Shown here: one piece after another, positions 13,099 to 20,643 of the stretch
Position numbering within the stretch: the first letter of the stretch is position 1
Layout of the letters: the number at the start of each line of letters is the position of its first letter
Source of the DNA: Streptomyces aurantiacus JA 4570
Lineage (GTDB): Bacteria > Actinomycetota > Actinomycetes > Streptomycetales > Streptomycetaceae
Direction: 5' to 3'
Assembly (NCBI RefSeq): GCF_000414115.1
Contig: NZ_AOPZ01000162.1
Coordinates: forward strand, 1 to 33,749
Length of the DNA: 33,749 nt
Position numbers and translations under genes: made by a program
The notes under the pieces: model-generated
Told to the model about the DNA's origin: nothing
Seen by the model: only the letters and a program-made list of their open reading frames with translations
The model's database searches: none

Positions 13099-13743
13099 AT
13101 GCGGATAGGGATTCTTGGCGCCGGGAACATGGCCGACGCGTTGGGCGCGCAGTGGGTGCGGGCCGGGCACGAGGTGTGGGTCGGTGGGCGGGACGAGGGG
13201 CGGGCGGCCGTGTTGGCCGGGCGGATCGGTGCGGTGGGGCACGGCTCGTTGCGGGCGGCGGCCGAGTTCGGGGACGGTGCGGTGTTGAACGCGCTGCCGT
13301 ACGCGGCGGGGATCGGTGTGGTCGGCGGGCTTGAAGGCGCCCTGCGCGGGCGGGTGGTGGTGGACTGCGGCAATCCGGTGGGGGCGGGCTTCGCGCTGCT
13401 GACGGAGGGCGGTCCTTCCGCCGCCGAGCGGCTCGCCGCCGCCGCGCCCGGCGCCCGCGTGGTGAAGGCGTTCAACCTCTGCCACGAGAGCGTGTGGCGC
13501 CTCGCGCCGCCCGTGTTCGACGGGCGGCGGCTCGCGGTGCCGGTGTGCGGCGACGACGAGGCCGCGCTGGGCGTCGTACGGGAACTGGTGCGGGACATCG
13601 GGTGTGTCCCGTACGACGCGGGCGGGCTCGGGCGGGCGGGTCTGGTGGAGGCCACGGCCGCGCTGCTGATCGGGCTGTGGGTGGGCGCGGGCGTGGACGC
13701 GCAGGCGATGGTGCCGCCGGTGGGGCAGGTGGGGCATGGGTGA
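13099..13743 (+). CDS. NAD(P)-binding oxidoreductase, F420-dependent NADP reductase-like
   Basis: This 214-residue protein begins with a Rossmann motif (GILGAGNMADAL, residues 4-15) and continues with WVGGRD at the second strand, a pattern of the F420_oxidored/NADP oxidoreductase family. Residues 123-130 (VVKAFNLC) match the conserved KAFN segment of this group. Family members reduce NADP+ with F420H2 or act as ferric-reductase-like or dinucleotide-binding proteins; the exact substrate here is unclear. Start ATG 13099 has GAGGAAC 7 nt upstream. Divergence from HxlR suggests redox-linked control. It is followed by a strong terminator. Confidence 0.82.
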   Translation: MRIGILGAGNMADALGAQWVRAGHEVWVGGRDEGRAAVLAGRIGAVGHGSLRAAAEFGDGAVLNALPYAAGIGVVGGLEGALRGRVVVDCGNPVGAGFALLTEGGPSAAERLAAAAPGARVVKAFNLCHESVWRLAPPVFDGRRLAVPVCGDDEAALGVVRELVRDIGCVPYDAGGLGRAGLVEATAALLIGLWVGAGVDAQAMVPPVGQVGHG

Positions 13744-13746
13744 CGC

Positions 13747-13777
13747 CCGGGTCCGGCCCGCGCCGGGCCGGACCCGG
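13747..13777. terminator. Bidirectional hairpin terminator
   Basis: A perfect 14-bp GC stem (13747-13760 with 13764-13777) with a 3-nt loop fills the 45-bp gap between the oxidoreductase gene and the convergent methyltransferase gene. Confidence 0.75.
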
Positions 13778-13788
13778 CCGTCCCGGGG

Positions 13789-14601
13789 CTACGGTTTACG
13801 GGCCACCGCGCCGAACTGGGGGACCGGGGCCGCCTCCGGGTACCGCCAGCGGGCGCAGGATTCGATGCCCGGTTCCAGGAGTTCCAGGCCCTCCATGAAG
13901 GACAGGAACTCCGCGCGGGTGCGGCCGGTGATCGGGGGTGTCGCGTTGGCGTTCCAGAAGTCCATGGCCGGCTGGTTGCCCGCGCCGCCGACGTCGGCGT
14001 CCAGGGTGGGGTGGGTCAGGACCAGGTAACTGCCGGACGGCACCGCGTCCATGAGGGTCCGTACGATCGAACGGGCCTCGCCCGTGTCCGGGACGAAGTT
14101 GAGGATGCCGAGCAGCATCACGGCGACCGGCCGCTCGAAGTCGAGGGTGTCGGCGGCGGCGCGGAGGATCCGCCGCGGGTCGCGGGCGTCCGCGTCGATG
14201 TACGCGGTCGAGCCCTCGGGCGAGCTGGTGAGCAGGGCGTGGGCGTGGGTCAGGACGATCGGGTCGTTGTCGACGTACACGACCCGGGCCTCGGGCGCGA
14301 GGCGCTGCGCCACCTCGTGGGTGTTGTCGCCGGTGGGCAGGCCGGTGCCGATGTCCAGCAGCTGGCGGATGTCGGCGTCTTCGACGAGATGGGCGACGGC
14401 CCGGCCCAGGAACGCGCGGTCCGCGCGGGCCACTTCGCCGATGCCGGGGAACATCTCGACGACCTGCTCGCCGACCACGCGGTCCACCGGGTAGTTGTCC
14501 TTGCCGCCCAGCCAGTAGTTCCAGACACGGGCGTTGTGCGCCACGTCGGTGCGTATCCGCCCGTTGGTGTCGGCGTTGCCGCCGGTGCCTTCTGCGCTCA
14601 C
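13789..14601 (-). CDS. SAM-dependent methyltransferase, DUF574 (pfam04672) type
   Basis: This 270-residue protein has the hallmark of the actinobacterial DUF574 methyltransferases: an N-terminal ARVWNYWLGGKDNYPVDR segment (24-41), the SAM-binding LLDIGTGLPTGDNTHEVAQ (81-99), and VVYVDNDP. These are abundant in Streptomyces and mostly have no known substrate. The GTG start at 14599-14601 overlaps the TGA of the glycerophosphodiesterase gene (GTGA), so the two are translationally coupled. A metabolic link between them is not obvious. Confidence 0.88.
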   Translation of the reverse strand: MSAEGTGGNADTNGRIRTDVAHNARVWNYWLGGKDNYPVDRVVGEQVVEMFPGIGEVARADRAFLGRAVAHLVEDADIRQLLDIGTGLPTGDNTHEVAQRLAPEARVVYVDNDPIVLTHAHALLTSSPEGSTAYIDADARDPRRILRAAADTLDFERPVAVMLLGILNFVPDTGEARSIVRTLMDAVPSGSYLVLTHPTLDADVGGAGNQPAMDFWNANATPPITGRTRAEFLSFMEGLELLEPGIESCARWRYPEAAPVPQFGAVARKP

Positions 14602-15323
14602 TCGTGAGGTTCCTTCCCCGTCTCCAAGCGGTGCCGCCGTGGCTGCCGGGACAGCTCGGCGGCGAGTGCGTCCACGCGGTTGGTGGTGATCGAGTCCACC
14701 CCGTGGGAGATGAGCTTACGCATGGTTCGGCGGGTGTCGGCGGTCCACGCGGAGATCAGCAGACCGTCGGCGTGCACCCGGTCCACCAGCTCCCGACTGA
14801 CAAGCCCGAAGCGGTAGTTGAGCCAGCGCGGGCCGATCGCGGCGAGCAGCGCGGGGCGTGGCGGGGCGAGGGACTTCCAGGTGAGGGAGATCTCCGCGGC
14901 CGGGTCCGCGGCGCGCACGGCGAGCATCGCGGCGGGGCCCGCGCAGTAGTACGCCCGGTCGGCGGCCCCGCAGTCCGCGATCACGCCGACGACGGTGCGT
15001 ACCGACTCCGGGGTCGCCCCCGGCAGGTCCACGAGGACGCGGTGTCCCGCCGTCTCCTTGAGGGCCGCTTCGAGGGTGGGCACGCCGCCGCCGGTCAGCC
15101 CGCGCAGCTCGTCCGCGGACAGCGCGGCGAGCGGCCGCTCGTGCTCCCAGAGCCGTTCGAGGCTCGCGTCGTGCAGCAGCACGGGTACGTCGTCACGGGT
15201 CAGGCGGACGTCGATCTCGACCGCGTCCGCGCCCCGGTCGAGCGCCGAGCGCAGGGAGGGGAGGGTGTTCTCGCGGACGCGGTAGGGGTCGCCTCGGTGG
15301 GCCACGGCAGTCACGGTGCGCAT
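14598..15323 (-). CDS. Glycerophosphodiester phosphodiesterase
   Basis: This enzyme of about 241 residues hydrolyses glycerophosphodiesters to sn-glycerol 3-phosphate and an alcohol. The catalytic and metal-site pattern of the GDPD TIM barrel is clear: H9-R10-G with EN at 18-19, E36-I-D38, and H51-D52. It has no signal peptide, so it acts in the cytoplasm. ATG 15321-15323 is taken as the start; ATG 15330-15332 would add three residues and neither has a strong ribosome site. The gene overlaps the methyltransferase gene by 4 nt. Confidence 0.85.
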   Translation of the reverse strand: MRTVTAVAHRGDPYRVRENTLPSLRSALDRGADAVEIDVRLTRDDVPVLLHDASLERLWEHERPLAALSADELRGLTGGGVPTLEAALKETAGHRVLVDLPGATPESVRTVVGVIADCGAADRAYYCAGPAAMLAVRAADPAAEISLTWKSLAPPRPALLAAIGPRWLNYRFGLVSRELVDRVHADGLLISAWTADTRRTMRKLISHGVDSITTNRVDALAAELSRQPRRHRLETGKEPHE

Positions 15324-15403
15324 GGGCCCCATTGTGGCCGGGGGCGGCCCGGAGGCGCGGGTCTCCGGGCCGCCGGTGGCTCAGGAGGCTTGCCCGAGCC
15401 TGG

Positions 15404-16477
15404 TCAGGAGGCCGGCCAGGTCTCCGTGTACGCGTCGATCTCCGCCTTGACGCGCTCCTTGCCGGCCGCGTCCAGGAAGGACGCCTCGACGGCGTTCTTC
15501 GCGAGGCCGGCGATGCCGCGCTCGTCGAGGCCGAGGAGGCGGGCGGCGACGGCGTACTCGTTGTTGAGGTCCGTGCCGAACATCGGCGGGTCGTCGGAAT
15601 TGATCGTGACGGTGACGCCCGCGTCCACGAACTGCTTGATCGGGTGCTCGTCGAGCGTCCGGACCGCGCGGGTCGCGATGTTGGAGGTGGGGCAGACCTC
15701 CAGGGGGATGCGGTGCTCGGCGAGGTGCGCGAGGAGCTTCGGGTCCTGGGCGGAGCTGGTGCCGTGGCCGATGCGCTCGGCGCGCAGGTGCGTGAGCGCG
15801 TCCCAGACCGTCTCCGGGCCGGTGGTCTCGCCCGCGTGCGGCACCGAGCGCAGGCCCGCGGCGATGGCGCGGTCGAAGTACGGCTTGAACTGCGGGCGCG
15901 GTACGCCGATTTCGGGGCCGCCGAGGCCGAAGGACACCAGGCCCTCCGGGCGGATGCCGTCCGTCGTGGCAAGGCGGACCGTCTCCTCGGCCGCCTCCAG
16001 GCCCGCCTCGCCGGGGATGTCGAAGCACCAGCGCAGTACGACGCCGAGCTCGGCCTCGGCGGACTTGCGGGCGTCCTCGATGGCGGCCATGAAGGCGCGC
16101 TCCTCGATGCCGCGGCGGGTGGAGGAGAAGGGGGTGATCGTGAGCTCGGCGTAGCGGACGTTCTGGCGGGCCAGTTCGCGGGCCACCTCGAAGGTGAGGA
16201 GCTGGACGTCGTCCGGGGTGCGGATGAGGTCGACCACGGAGAGGTAGACCTGCACGAAGTGCGCGAAGTCCGTGAACGTGAAGTAGTCCGCCAGGGCCTC
16301 TATGTCCGTGGGGACCTTGGAGTCGGGGTGGCGGGCGGCCAGGGCCGAGACGATGCGGGGGGAGGCGGAGCCGACGTGGTGGACGTGGAGTTCGGCCTTG
16401 GGCAGGCCCGCGATGAACGTCTGCGTCTGCGTGTCCGCCTGCGCCTGCGCGGCGGGCGGTGTGAGGTGGTCGGTCAT
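15404..16477 (-). CDS. add: Adenosine deaminase
   Basis: This 357-residue zinc enzyme converts adenosine to inosine in purine salvage. Metal and catalytic residues are in place: H31-x-H33, H214 and E217 in VPHAGE, H238 in GHGT, and D295-D296 in NSDDPP. The N-terminal motif reads HVHHVGS rather than the common HxHLxGS, so two positions beside the metal ligands differ. Start ATG 16475-16477 has GGGGAGGAAC 3-9 nt upstream. It is monocistronic. The longer open frame to 16738 crosses a repeat region and is not credible. The change near the metal site leaves some room for a related purine or aminodeoxyfutalosine deaminase. Confidence 0.85.
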   Translation of the reverse strand: MTDHLTPPAAQAQADTQTQTFIAGLPKAELHVHHVGSASPRIVSALAARHPDSKVPTDIEALADYFTFTDFAHFVQVYLSVVDLIRTPDDVQLLTFEVARELARQNVRYAELTITPFSSTRRGIEERAFMAAIEDARKSAEAELGVVLRWCFDIPGEAGLEAAEETVRLATTDGIRPEGLVSFGLGGPEIGVPRPQFKPYFDRAIAAGLRSVPHAGETTGPETVWDALTHLRAERIGHGTSSAQDPKLLAHLAEHRIPLEVCPTSNIATRAVRTLDEHPIKQFVDAGVTVTINSDDPPMFGTDLNNEYAVAARLLGLDERGIAGLAKNAVEASFLDAAGKERVKAEIDAYTETWPAS

Positions 16478-16638
16478 GGGTTCCTCCCCGGGAACACGGT
16501 GTGATCGGCTGATCGGTCGACCCCAAGGGGCCGGGGTCATCGTAGGACGGGGTCCCCGGGGGCTCCCCGGGCGGGCCACACCGTGACGGCGCCGCCGACC
16601 TGGGGGTGCCCTTCCCCCTACGTCACGGCCCCGCCGGC

Positions 16639-16749
16639 CTGGGCTGTGCCCACCCGTTCCGCCACCCGTTCCGCCCTGCGGAACGCCTGCCCACAGCGGG
16701 AGCTGGGCTGTGCCTGCCCGTTCCGCCCTGCGGAACACCGGCCCACAGC
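16639..16749. repeat. Two tandem copies of a hairpin-forming extragenic repeat
   Basis: Copy A is 16639-16697 and copy B is 16703-16749. Each starts CTGGGCTGTGCC and ends in CCCACAGC, so GCTGTG pairs with CACAGC. Inside each is GTTCCGCCCTGCGGAAC, a 7-bp stem. Copy A has an extra CCCGTTCCGCCA unit. Together they form two cruciform-like modules in the gap between add and the NADAR gene. I believe this is a dispersed Streptomyces repeat, but that is from memory. The rest of 16478-16950 is GC-rich with hairpins and no gene I can support. Confidence 0.6.
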
Positions 16750-16853
16750 AAGGGGGGGAAGTAGCCGATCAACTCACCCACCCCGTCGACGCCGGACAAG
16801 AAGCCGTGGCACCGGAAGCTCGGCCCGCCCCGGCCGTTCCGGTGGCGGGCGCC

Positions 16854-16874
16854 CCGGCTCCGGCCCGGAGCCGG
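16854..16874. other. GC hairpin in the add-NADAR gap
   Basis: An 8-bp perfect stem (16854-16861 with 16867-16874) closes a 5-nt loop. A second inverted repeat, ACCGGAA with TTCCGGT, is at 16811-16817 and 16837-16843. They may add termination or be decayed repeat material. Confidence 0.4.
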
Positions 16875-16918
16875 ATGTGGCAGTAAATGGGCGGGCGGGT
16901 GGGGCGGGTGGGAGATAT

Positions 16919-16935
16919 CCGCCGCGAAGCGGCGG
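16919..16935 (-). terminator. Terminator hairpin after the NADAR gene
   Basis: CCGCCGC and GCGGCGG pair over a GAA loop, 16 nt past the stop of the minus-strand NADAR gene. Confidence 0.5.
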
Positions 16936-16950
16936 GAAAGGGCAAAACCG

Positions 16951-17535
16951 TCAACGCAACCGCTCCCGCGCGGACATCAACGCGAAGCCCAGAAGATTCA
17001 GCCCCCGCCACCCCGCGGGATCCCCGATGCGCGGATCCTCGGCGGCGAGCCCGACCCCCCACACGGGGTCGACGGGACTCGCCTCGACCAGCACCCGATC
17101 CCCCGTACCGACGAGGTAGGCAAGAAGCGCCTCGTCCGAGGAGAACTTGCGCACGGAACCCTCGACGACGACCCGGAACCGCTCCCGCGCCCACACCGCC
17201 TCGTCGAACCCCCGCACAAGCCGCCCCGCCCGCTTCGCCTCGGCAGGCGTCCGGGCCGCGAGCACGGCCCGCTCGGCGTCCGCGTCCCCGAAGAGGCGGG
17301 CCTTCTCGGCCATCATCCAGTGCTCGGCCGTGGCGTACTCGACGCCGTCGGACGTGAACGGCGAGGGCCACCACTGGCTGAAACAGCTCGCCCCGAGCGT
17401 GCCGTCCCGGCGCGGGGCGTGCCCCCAGAAGTACAGATACTCCAGCCGCTGCCCGGCCCGCGCCGCGGCCAGCAATGACTCCACCGAGCGAATCCCCGCC
17501 GTGTCCGCCCCCGCGGTCCCCACCTCGTCGTTCAT
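16951..17535 (-). CDS. NADAR-family (YbiA-like) protein
   Basis: This 194-residue protein belongs to the NADAR/DUF1768 group. The conserved blocks are visible: YFWGH near 35-39, CFSQWWPSPF (51-60), the acidic YATAEHWMMAEKARLF (67-82), and DPVWGVGL near 160-167. Members cleave N-glycosidic bonds: YbiA-like enzymes act on riboflavin intermediates, and others remove ADP-ribose from guanine bases. Which applies here cannot be told from sequence. ATG 17533-17535 was chosen because AGGGTGG stands 6-8 nt before it. It is a lone gene, with no toxin partner beside it. Confidence 0.82.
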   Translation of the reverse strand: MNDEVGTAGADTAGIRSVESLLAAARAGQRLEYLYFWGHAPRRDGTLGASCFSQWWPSPFTSDGVEYATAEHWMMAEKARLFGDADAERAVLAARTPAEAKRAGRLVRGFDEAVWARERFRVVVEGSVRKFSSDEALLAYLVGTGDRVLVEASPVDPVWGVGLAAEDPRIGDPAGWRGLNLLGFALMSARERLR

Positions 17536-17607
17536 GCACGCCACCCTGGCACGCACCACTGACATTCCGTCCCCCAATTTCCAGGCCGACTCGACACCTG
17601 GTCGACA

Positions 17608-17643
17608 GATTCCGTCGCGTAACCAAAAGGCAACAACGGAATC
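17608..17643. promoter_or_regulatory. Inverted repeat upstream of the polyamine operon promoter
   Basis: Perfect 8-bp arms GATTCCGT (17608-17615) and ACGGAATC (17636-17643) are separated by 20 nt that include AACCAAAAGGCAACAA. The repeat ends 2 bp before the proposed -35, where an activator would bind. The PucR or Lrp protein is a candidate ligand, by inference only. Confidence 0.4.
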
Positions 17644-17645
17644 AC

Positions 17646-17674
17646 TTGCTGCACCATCGACCCCCTGTCAGGAT
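17646..17674 (+). promoter_or_regulatory. Probable promoter of the second dehydrogenase gene/polyamine operon
   Basis: TTGCTG (17646-17651) and CAGGAT (17669-17674) are spaced 17 bp apart, a good vegetative-type Streptomyces promoter. Transcription would start near 17681, about 60 nt before the ATG. Confidence 0.5.
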
Positions 17675-17742
17675 CGGCACTCAAATCGATCTGGAACTAC
17701 GCCGGCCCTCTCGGGACGGGGCGGCCGGCGGAGGAGAGCGTC

Positions 17743-19248
17743 ATGCACACATTCCAGGCGCGGGACCGTTTCGCGGACGGCGCCCAGTACATCGCGGGAC
17801 GCCTCACCCAGGGCACCTCAGGACGCACCCACGCGGTGGTGGATCCGGCCACGGGCGACGAGGTCCTCACCTATGAGCTGGCGGGCCCGAAGGACGTGGA
17901 CGCCGCCGTCGCCGCCGCCGCGAGCGCGTACGACGGCTGGTCGGCCGCGAGCCCCGGTGAGCGCTCCGACGCCATGCACCGCTTCGCCGCGGAACTCTCC
18001 GCCCGCGCCGAGGACCTCGCGCAGGCCGAGTCCCTGCAGTGCGGCAAACCGATCAAGCTGAGCCGCGAGTTCGACGTACCGGGCACCATCGACAACACCG
18101 CCTTCTTCGCGGGCGCGGCCCGGCACCTGGCGGGCCAGTCCGCGGGGGAGTACGACGGCGGTGACCACACCTCGTACGTACGCCGCGAACCGATCGGCGT
18201 CGTCGGCTCCATCGCGCCCTGGAACTATCCGCTCCAGATGGCCGCCTGGAAGGTGCTCCCGGCGATCGCGGCGGGCAACACCATCGTCCTGAAGCCGTCC
18301 GAGCTGACGCCGTTCACCTCGCTGATGTTCGCGCAGGCCGCCACGGCCGCCGGGATCCCTGACGGTGTGGTCAACATCGTCACGGGGGCGGGCCAGGACG
18401 CCGGTGAGCACCTCGTCGGGCACCCCGACGTCGTCATGACGTCCTTCACCGGCTCGACCGGCGTCGGCAAGCGCGTCGCCGAGATCGCCACCGCCACCGT
18501 CAAGCGGCTGCACCTGGAGCTCGGCGGCAAGGCGCCCTTCGTCGTGTTCGACGACGCCGACCTGGAGGCCGCCGTGCACGGCGCCGTCGCGGGCGCCCTC
18601 ATCAACAGCGGCCAGGACTGCACGGCCGCCACGCGCGCGTACGTACAGCGGCCGCTGTACGACGCCTTCGTGGCGGGCGTCGCCGACCTGATGGCGACCG
18701 TGCGGCTCGGTGACCCCTTCGACCCGGCCACCGACCTCGGCCCGCTCATCTCGCACACGCACCGCGACCGCGTCGCCGCCTTCGTCGACCGGGCCCGCTC
18801 CTACGCGCGTGTGGTGACGGGAGGCGAGGCACTCGACCACCCCGGCGCGTACTACAGGCCCACCCTCATCGCCGACGCCGCGCAGGACAGCGAGGCCGTG
18901 CAGGCGGAGATCTTCGGCCCGGTGCTCGTCGTGCTGCCCTTCGACTCCGACGCCGACGGCATCCGGCTCGCCAACGACACCCCCTACGGGCTCGCCGCCT
19001 CCGCCTGGACGCGGGACGTCTTCCGCGCCAACCGCGCCACCCGCGAGATCAAGGCCGGCTGCGTGTGGGTCAACGACCACATCCCGATCCTCAGCGAGAT
19101 GCCGCACGGCGGATACAAGGCGTCCGGCTACGGCAAGGACATGTCCGCCTACTCCTTCGAGGAGTACACCCAGATCAAGCACGTCATGTTCGACAACACC
19201 GCGGTGGCCAGGAAGGACTGGCACCGCACGATCTTCGGGGACCGATAG
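17743..19248 (+). CDS. Aldehyde dehydrogenase, second gamma-aminobutyraldehyde/betaine-aldehyde type
   Basis: This 501-residue aldehyde dehydrogenase is paralogous to the one at 3723-5162. Key residues are N161 in PWNYP, K184 in LKPS, the base E259 in LELGGKAP and the nucleophile C293 in GQDCTAATR. The C-terminus (MPHGGYKASGYGKDMSAYSFEEYTQIKHVM) closely parallels the paralogue. A good ribosome site, GGAGGAG, precedes ATG 17743 by 7 nt. It stands at the head of the PotD-PotABC-oxidase run, so it should oxidise the aldehyde that the FAD oxidase makes, either free or gamma-glutamylated. A role on betaine aldehyde or other amino-aldehydes is possible. Confidence 0.88.
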   Translation: MHTFQARDRFADGAQYIAGRLTQGTSGRTHAVVDPATGDEVLTYELAGPKDVDAAVAAAASAYDGWSAASPGERSDAMHRFAAELSARAEDLAQAESLQCGKPIKLSREFDVPGTIDNTAFFAGAARHLAGQSAGEYDGGDHTSYVRREPIGVVGSIAPWNYPLQMAAWKVLPAIAAGNTIVLKPSELTPFTSLMFAQAATAAGIPDGVVNIVTGAGQDAGEHLVGHPDVVMTSFTGSTGVGKRVAEIATATVKRLHLELGGKAPFVVFDDADLEAAVHGAVAGALINSGQDCTAATRAYVQRPLYDAFVAGVADLMATVRLGDPFDPATDLGPLISHTHRDRVAAFVDRARSYARVVTGGEALDHPGAYYRPTLIADAAQDSEAVQAEIFGPVLVVLPFDSDADGIRLANDTPYGLAASAWTRDVFRANRATREIKAGCVWVNDHIPILSEMPHGGYKASGYGKDMSAYSFEEYTQIKHVMFDNTAVARKDWHRTIFGDR

Positions 19249-19348
19249 CCGGACCGTGGAATACGCGGAAGCGGGCGCCGCGCGACCGGCGGCGCCCGCC
19301 CGCCCACGGCGCCCGCCCGCCCACCCTCCCGAAAGGGCCATAAAGCGC

Positions 19349-20593
19349 ATGGAGCAGTACGAGCCCGAAAGCCTCTCCCCGGCCCAACTGGCCGCCATGC
19401 ACCGCGGTATGAGGAGCGGCCGGGCCGCGCTCACCCGCCGTTCGCTGCTGCGCGCCTCCGGCGGCGGCGTGCTCGCCGCGGGCGGGCTCGGGGCCCTGAG
19501 CGCGTGCGGCATCCCCGCGGCAGGCAAGGGCGAGGGCGGCATCGCCGCCGACGACCGCTCGGACAAGGAGAAGCGCCTGAACTTCTCCAACTGGACCGAG
19601 TACATGGACGTCGACAAGAAGAAGCGGCGCCCGACCCTCGACGCGTTCACCGAACGCACCGGGATCGAGGTCAAGTACACCGAGGACATCAACGACAACA
19701 ACGAGTTCTTCGGGAAGATCAAACCGCAGCTGGCAGCAGGGCAGGACACAGGCCGTGACCTGATCTGCGTCACGGACTGGCTCGCCGCCCGGCTGATCCG
19801 CTTCGGCTGGGTGCAGAAGCTCGACCCGGCCCAGCTGCCGCACGCCTACGCCAACCTGTCCGCCCAGTTCCGCTCGCCCGACTGGGACCCCGGGCGCGCC
19901 TACTCGTACCCCTGGACGGGCATCTCCACCGTCATCGCGTACAACAAGAAGGCGACCGACGGGGAGAAGATCACGTCGGTGTCGCAGCTCCTCGACGAGC
20001 CGAAGCTCAAGGGGCGGGTGGGGTTCCTGTCCGAGATGCGCGACTCCATGGGAATGGTGCTGCTCGACCTCGGCAAGGACCCCGCGAAGTTCTCCGACGA
20101 CGACTTCGACGCGGCCGTCGCGCGCCTTCAGAAGGCCGTCGACAAGAAGCAGATCCGCCGCTTCACCGGCAACGACTACACCGCCGACCTCGACAAGGGC
20201 GACCTCGCCGCGTGTGTGGCCTGGGCCGGTGACGTCGTCCAGCTCAAACTCTCCAACCCCGACATCGAGTTCGCCATCCCGGACAGCGGCTATCTGACCT
20301 CGACGGACAATCTCCTGATCCCCAACAAGGCGCGCCACAAGCGCAACGCCGAGCGGCTCATCGACTACTACTTCGAGCCCGGGCCCGCGGCCCGTCTCGC
20401 CGCCTACATCAACTATGTGTGCCCGGTGGACGGCGTCCGCGGCGAGCTGGCGAAGATCGATCCCGAGGCCGCGGAGAATCCGCTGATCATCCCTGACAAG
20501 GCCATGGCCGCGAAGTCCCACGCGTTCCGTTCGCTCACCCCGAAGGAAGAGGCCGCGTACGAGGGGAAGTTCGCGAAGCTCACCGGTTCCTGA
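19349..20593 (+). CDS. potD: PotD-like spermidine/putrescine-binding lipoprotein
   Basis: This 414-residue extracellular binding protein is the cognate receptor of the adjacent PotABC importer. It has a Tat-type signal (LTRRSLLRA, arginines 30-31), a lipobox LSAC with C53, and a periplasmic-binding fold beginning LNFSNWTEYMD. It is a paralogue of the orphan lipoprotein at 8243-9550. ATG 19349 was chosen; GAAAGGG lies about 12 nt upstream, slightly far. The open frame extends to 19256 but that part is Ala/Pro-rich leader. It starts 100 bp after the dehydrogenase gene and 50 bp before potA. Whether putrescine, spermidine or both bind is not visible. Confidence 0.9.
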   Translation: MEQYEPESLSPAQLAAMHRGMRSGRAALTRRSLLRASGGGVLAAGGLGALSACGIPAAGKGEGGIAADDRSDKEKRLNFSNWTEYMDVDKKKRRPTLDAFTERTGIEVKYTEDINDNNEFFGKIKPQLAAGQDTGRDLICVTDWLAARLIRFGWVQKLDPAQLPHAYANLSAQFRSPDWDPGRAYSYPWTGISTVIAYNKKATDGEKITSVSQLLDEPKLKGRVGFLSEMRDSMGMVLLDLGKDPAKFSDDDFDAAVARLQKAVDKKQIRRFTGNDYTADLDKGDLAACVAWAGDVVQLKLSNPDIEFAIPDSGYLTSTDNLLIPNKARHKRNAERLIDYYFEPGPAARLAAYINYVCPVDGVRGELAKIDPEAAENPLIIPDKAMAAKSHAFRSLTPKEEAAYEGKFAKLTGS

Positions 20594-20643
20594 CGCCCGC
20601 CCTGCCCACAGCGGTAACACCTCGACCTCCTCTGGACGCCAAC

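Noticed and set aside
16478..16738. N-terminal extension of adenosine deaminase
   Set aside because: The open frame continues upstream but passes through an extragenic hairpin repeat; ATG 16475-16477 has a strong ribosome site and the family's normal start.
17818..20620. Long open frames on the minus strand opposite the second dehydrogenase and potD
   Set aside because: They cross two genes with intact catalytic motifs and a 100-bp gap, and show no conserved motif.
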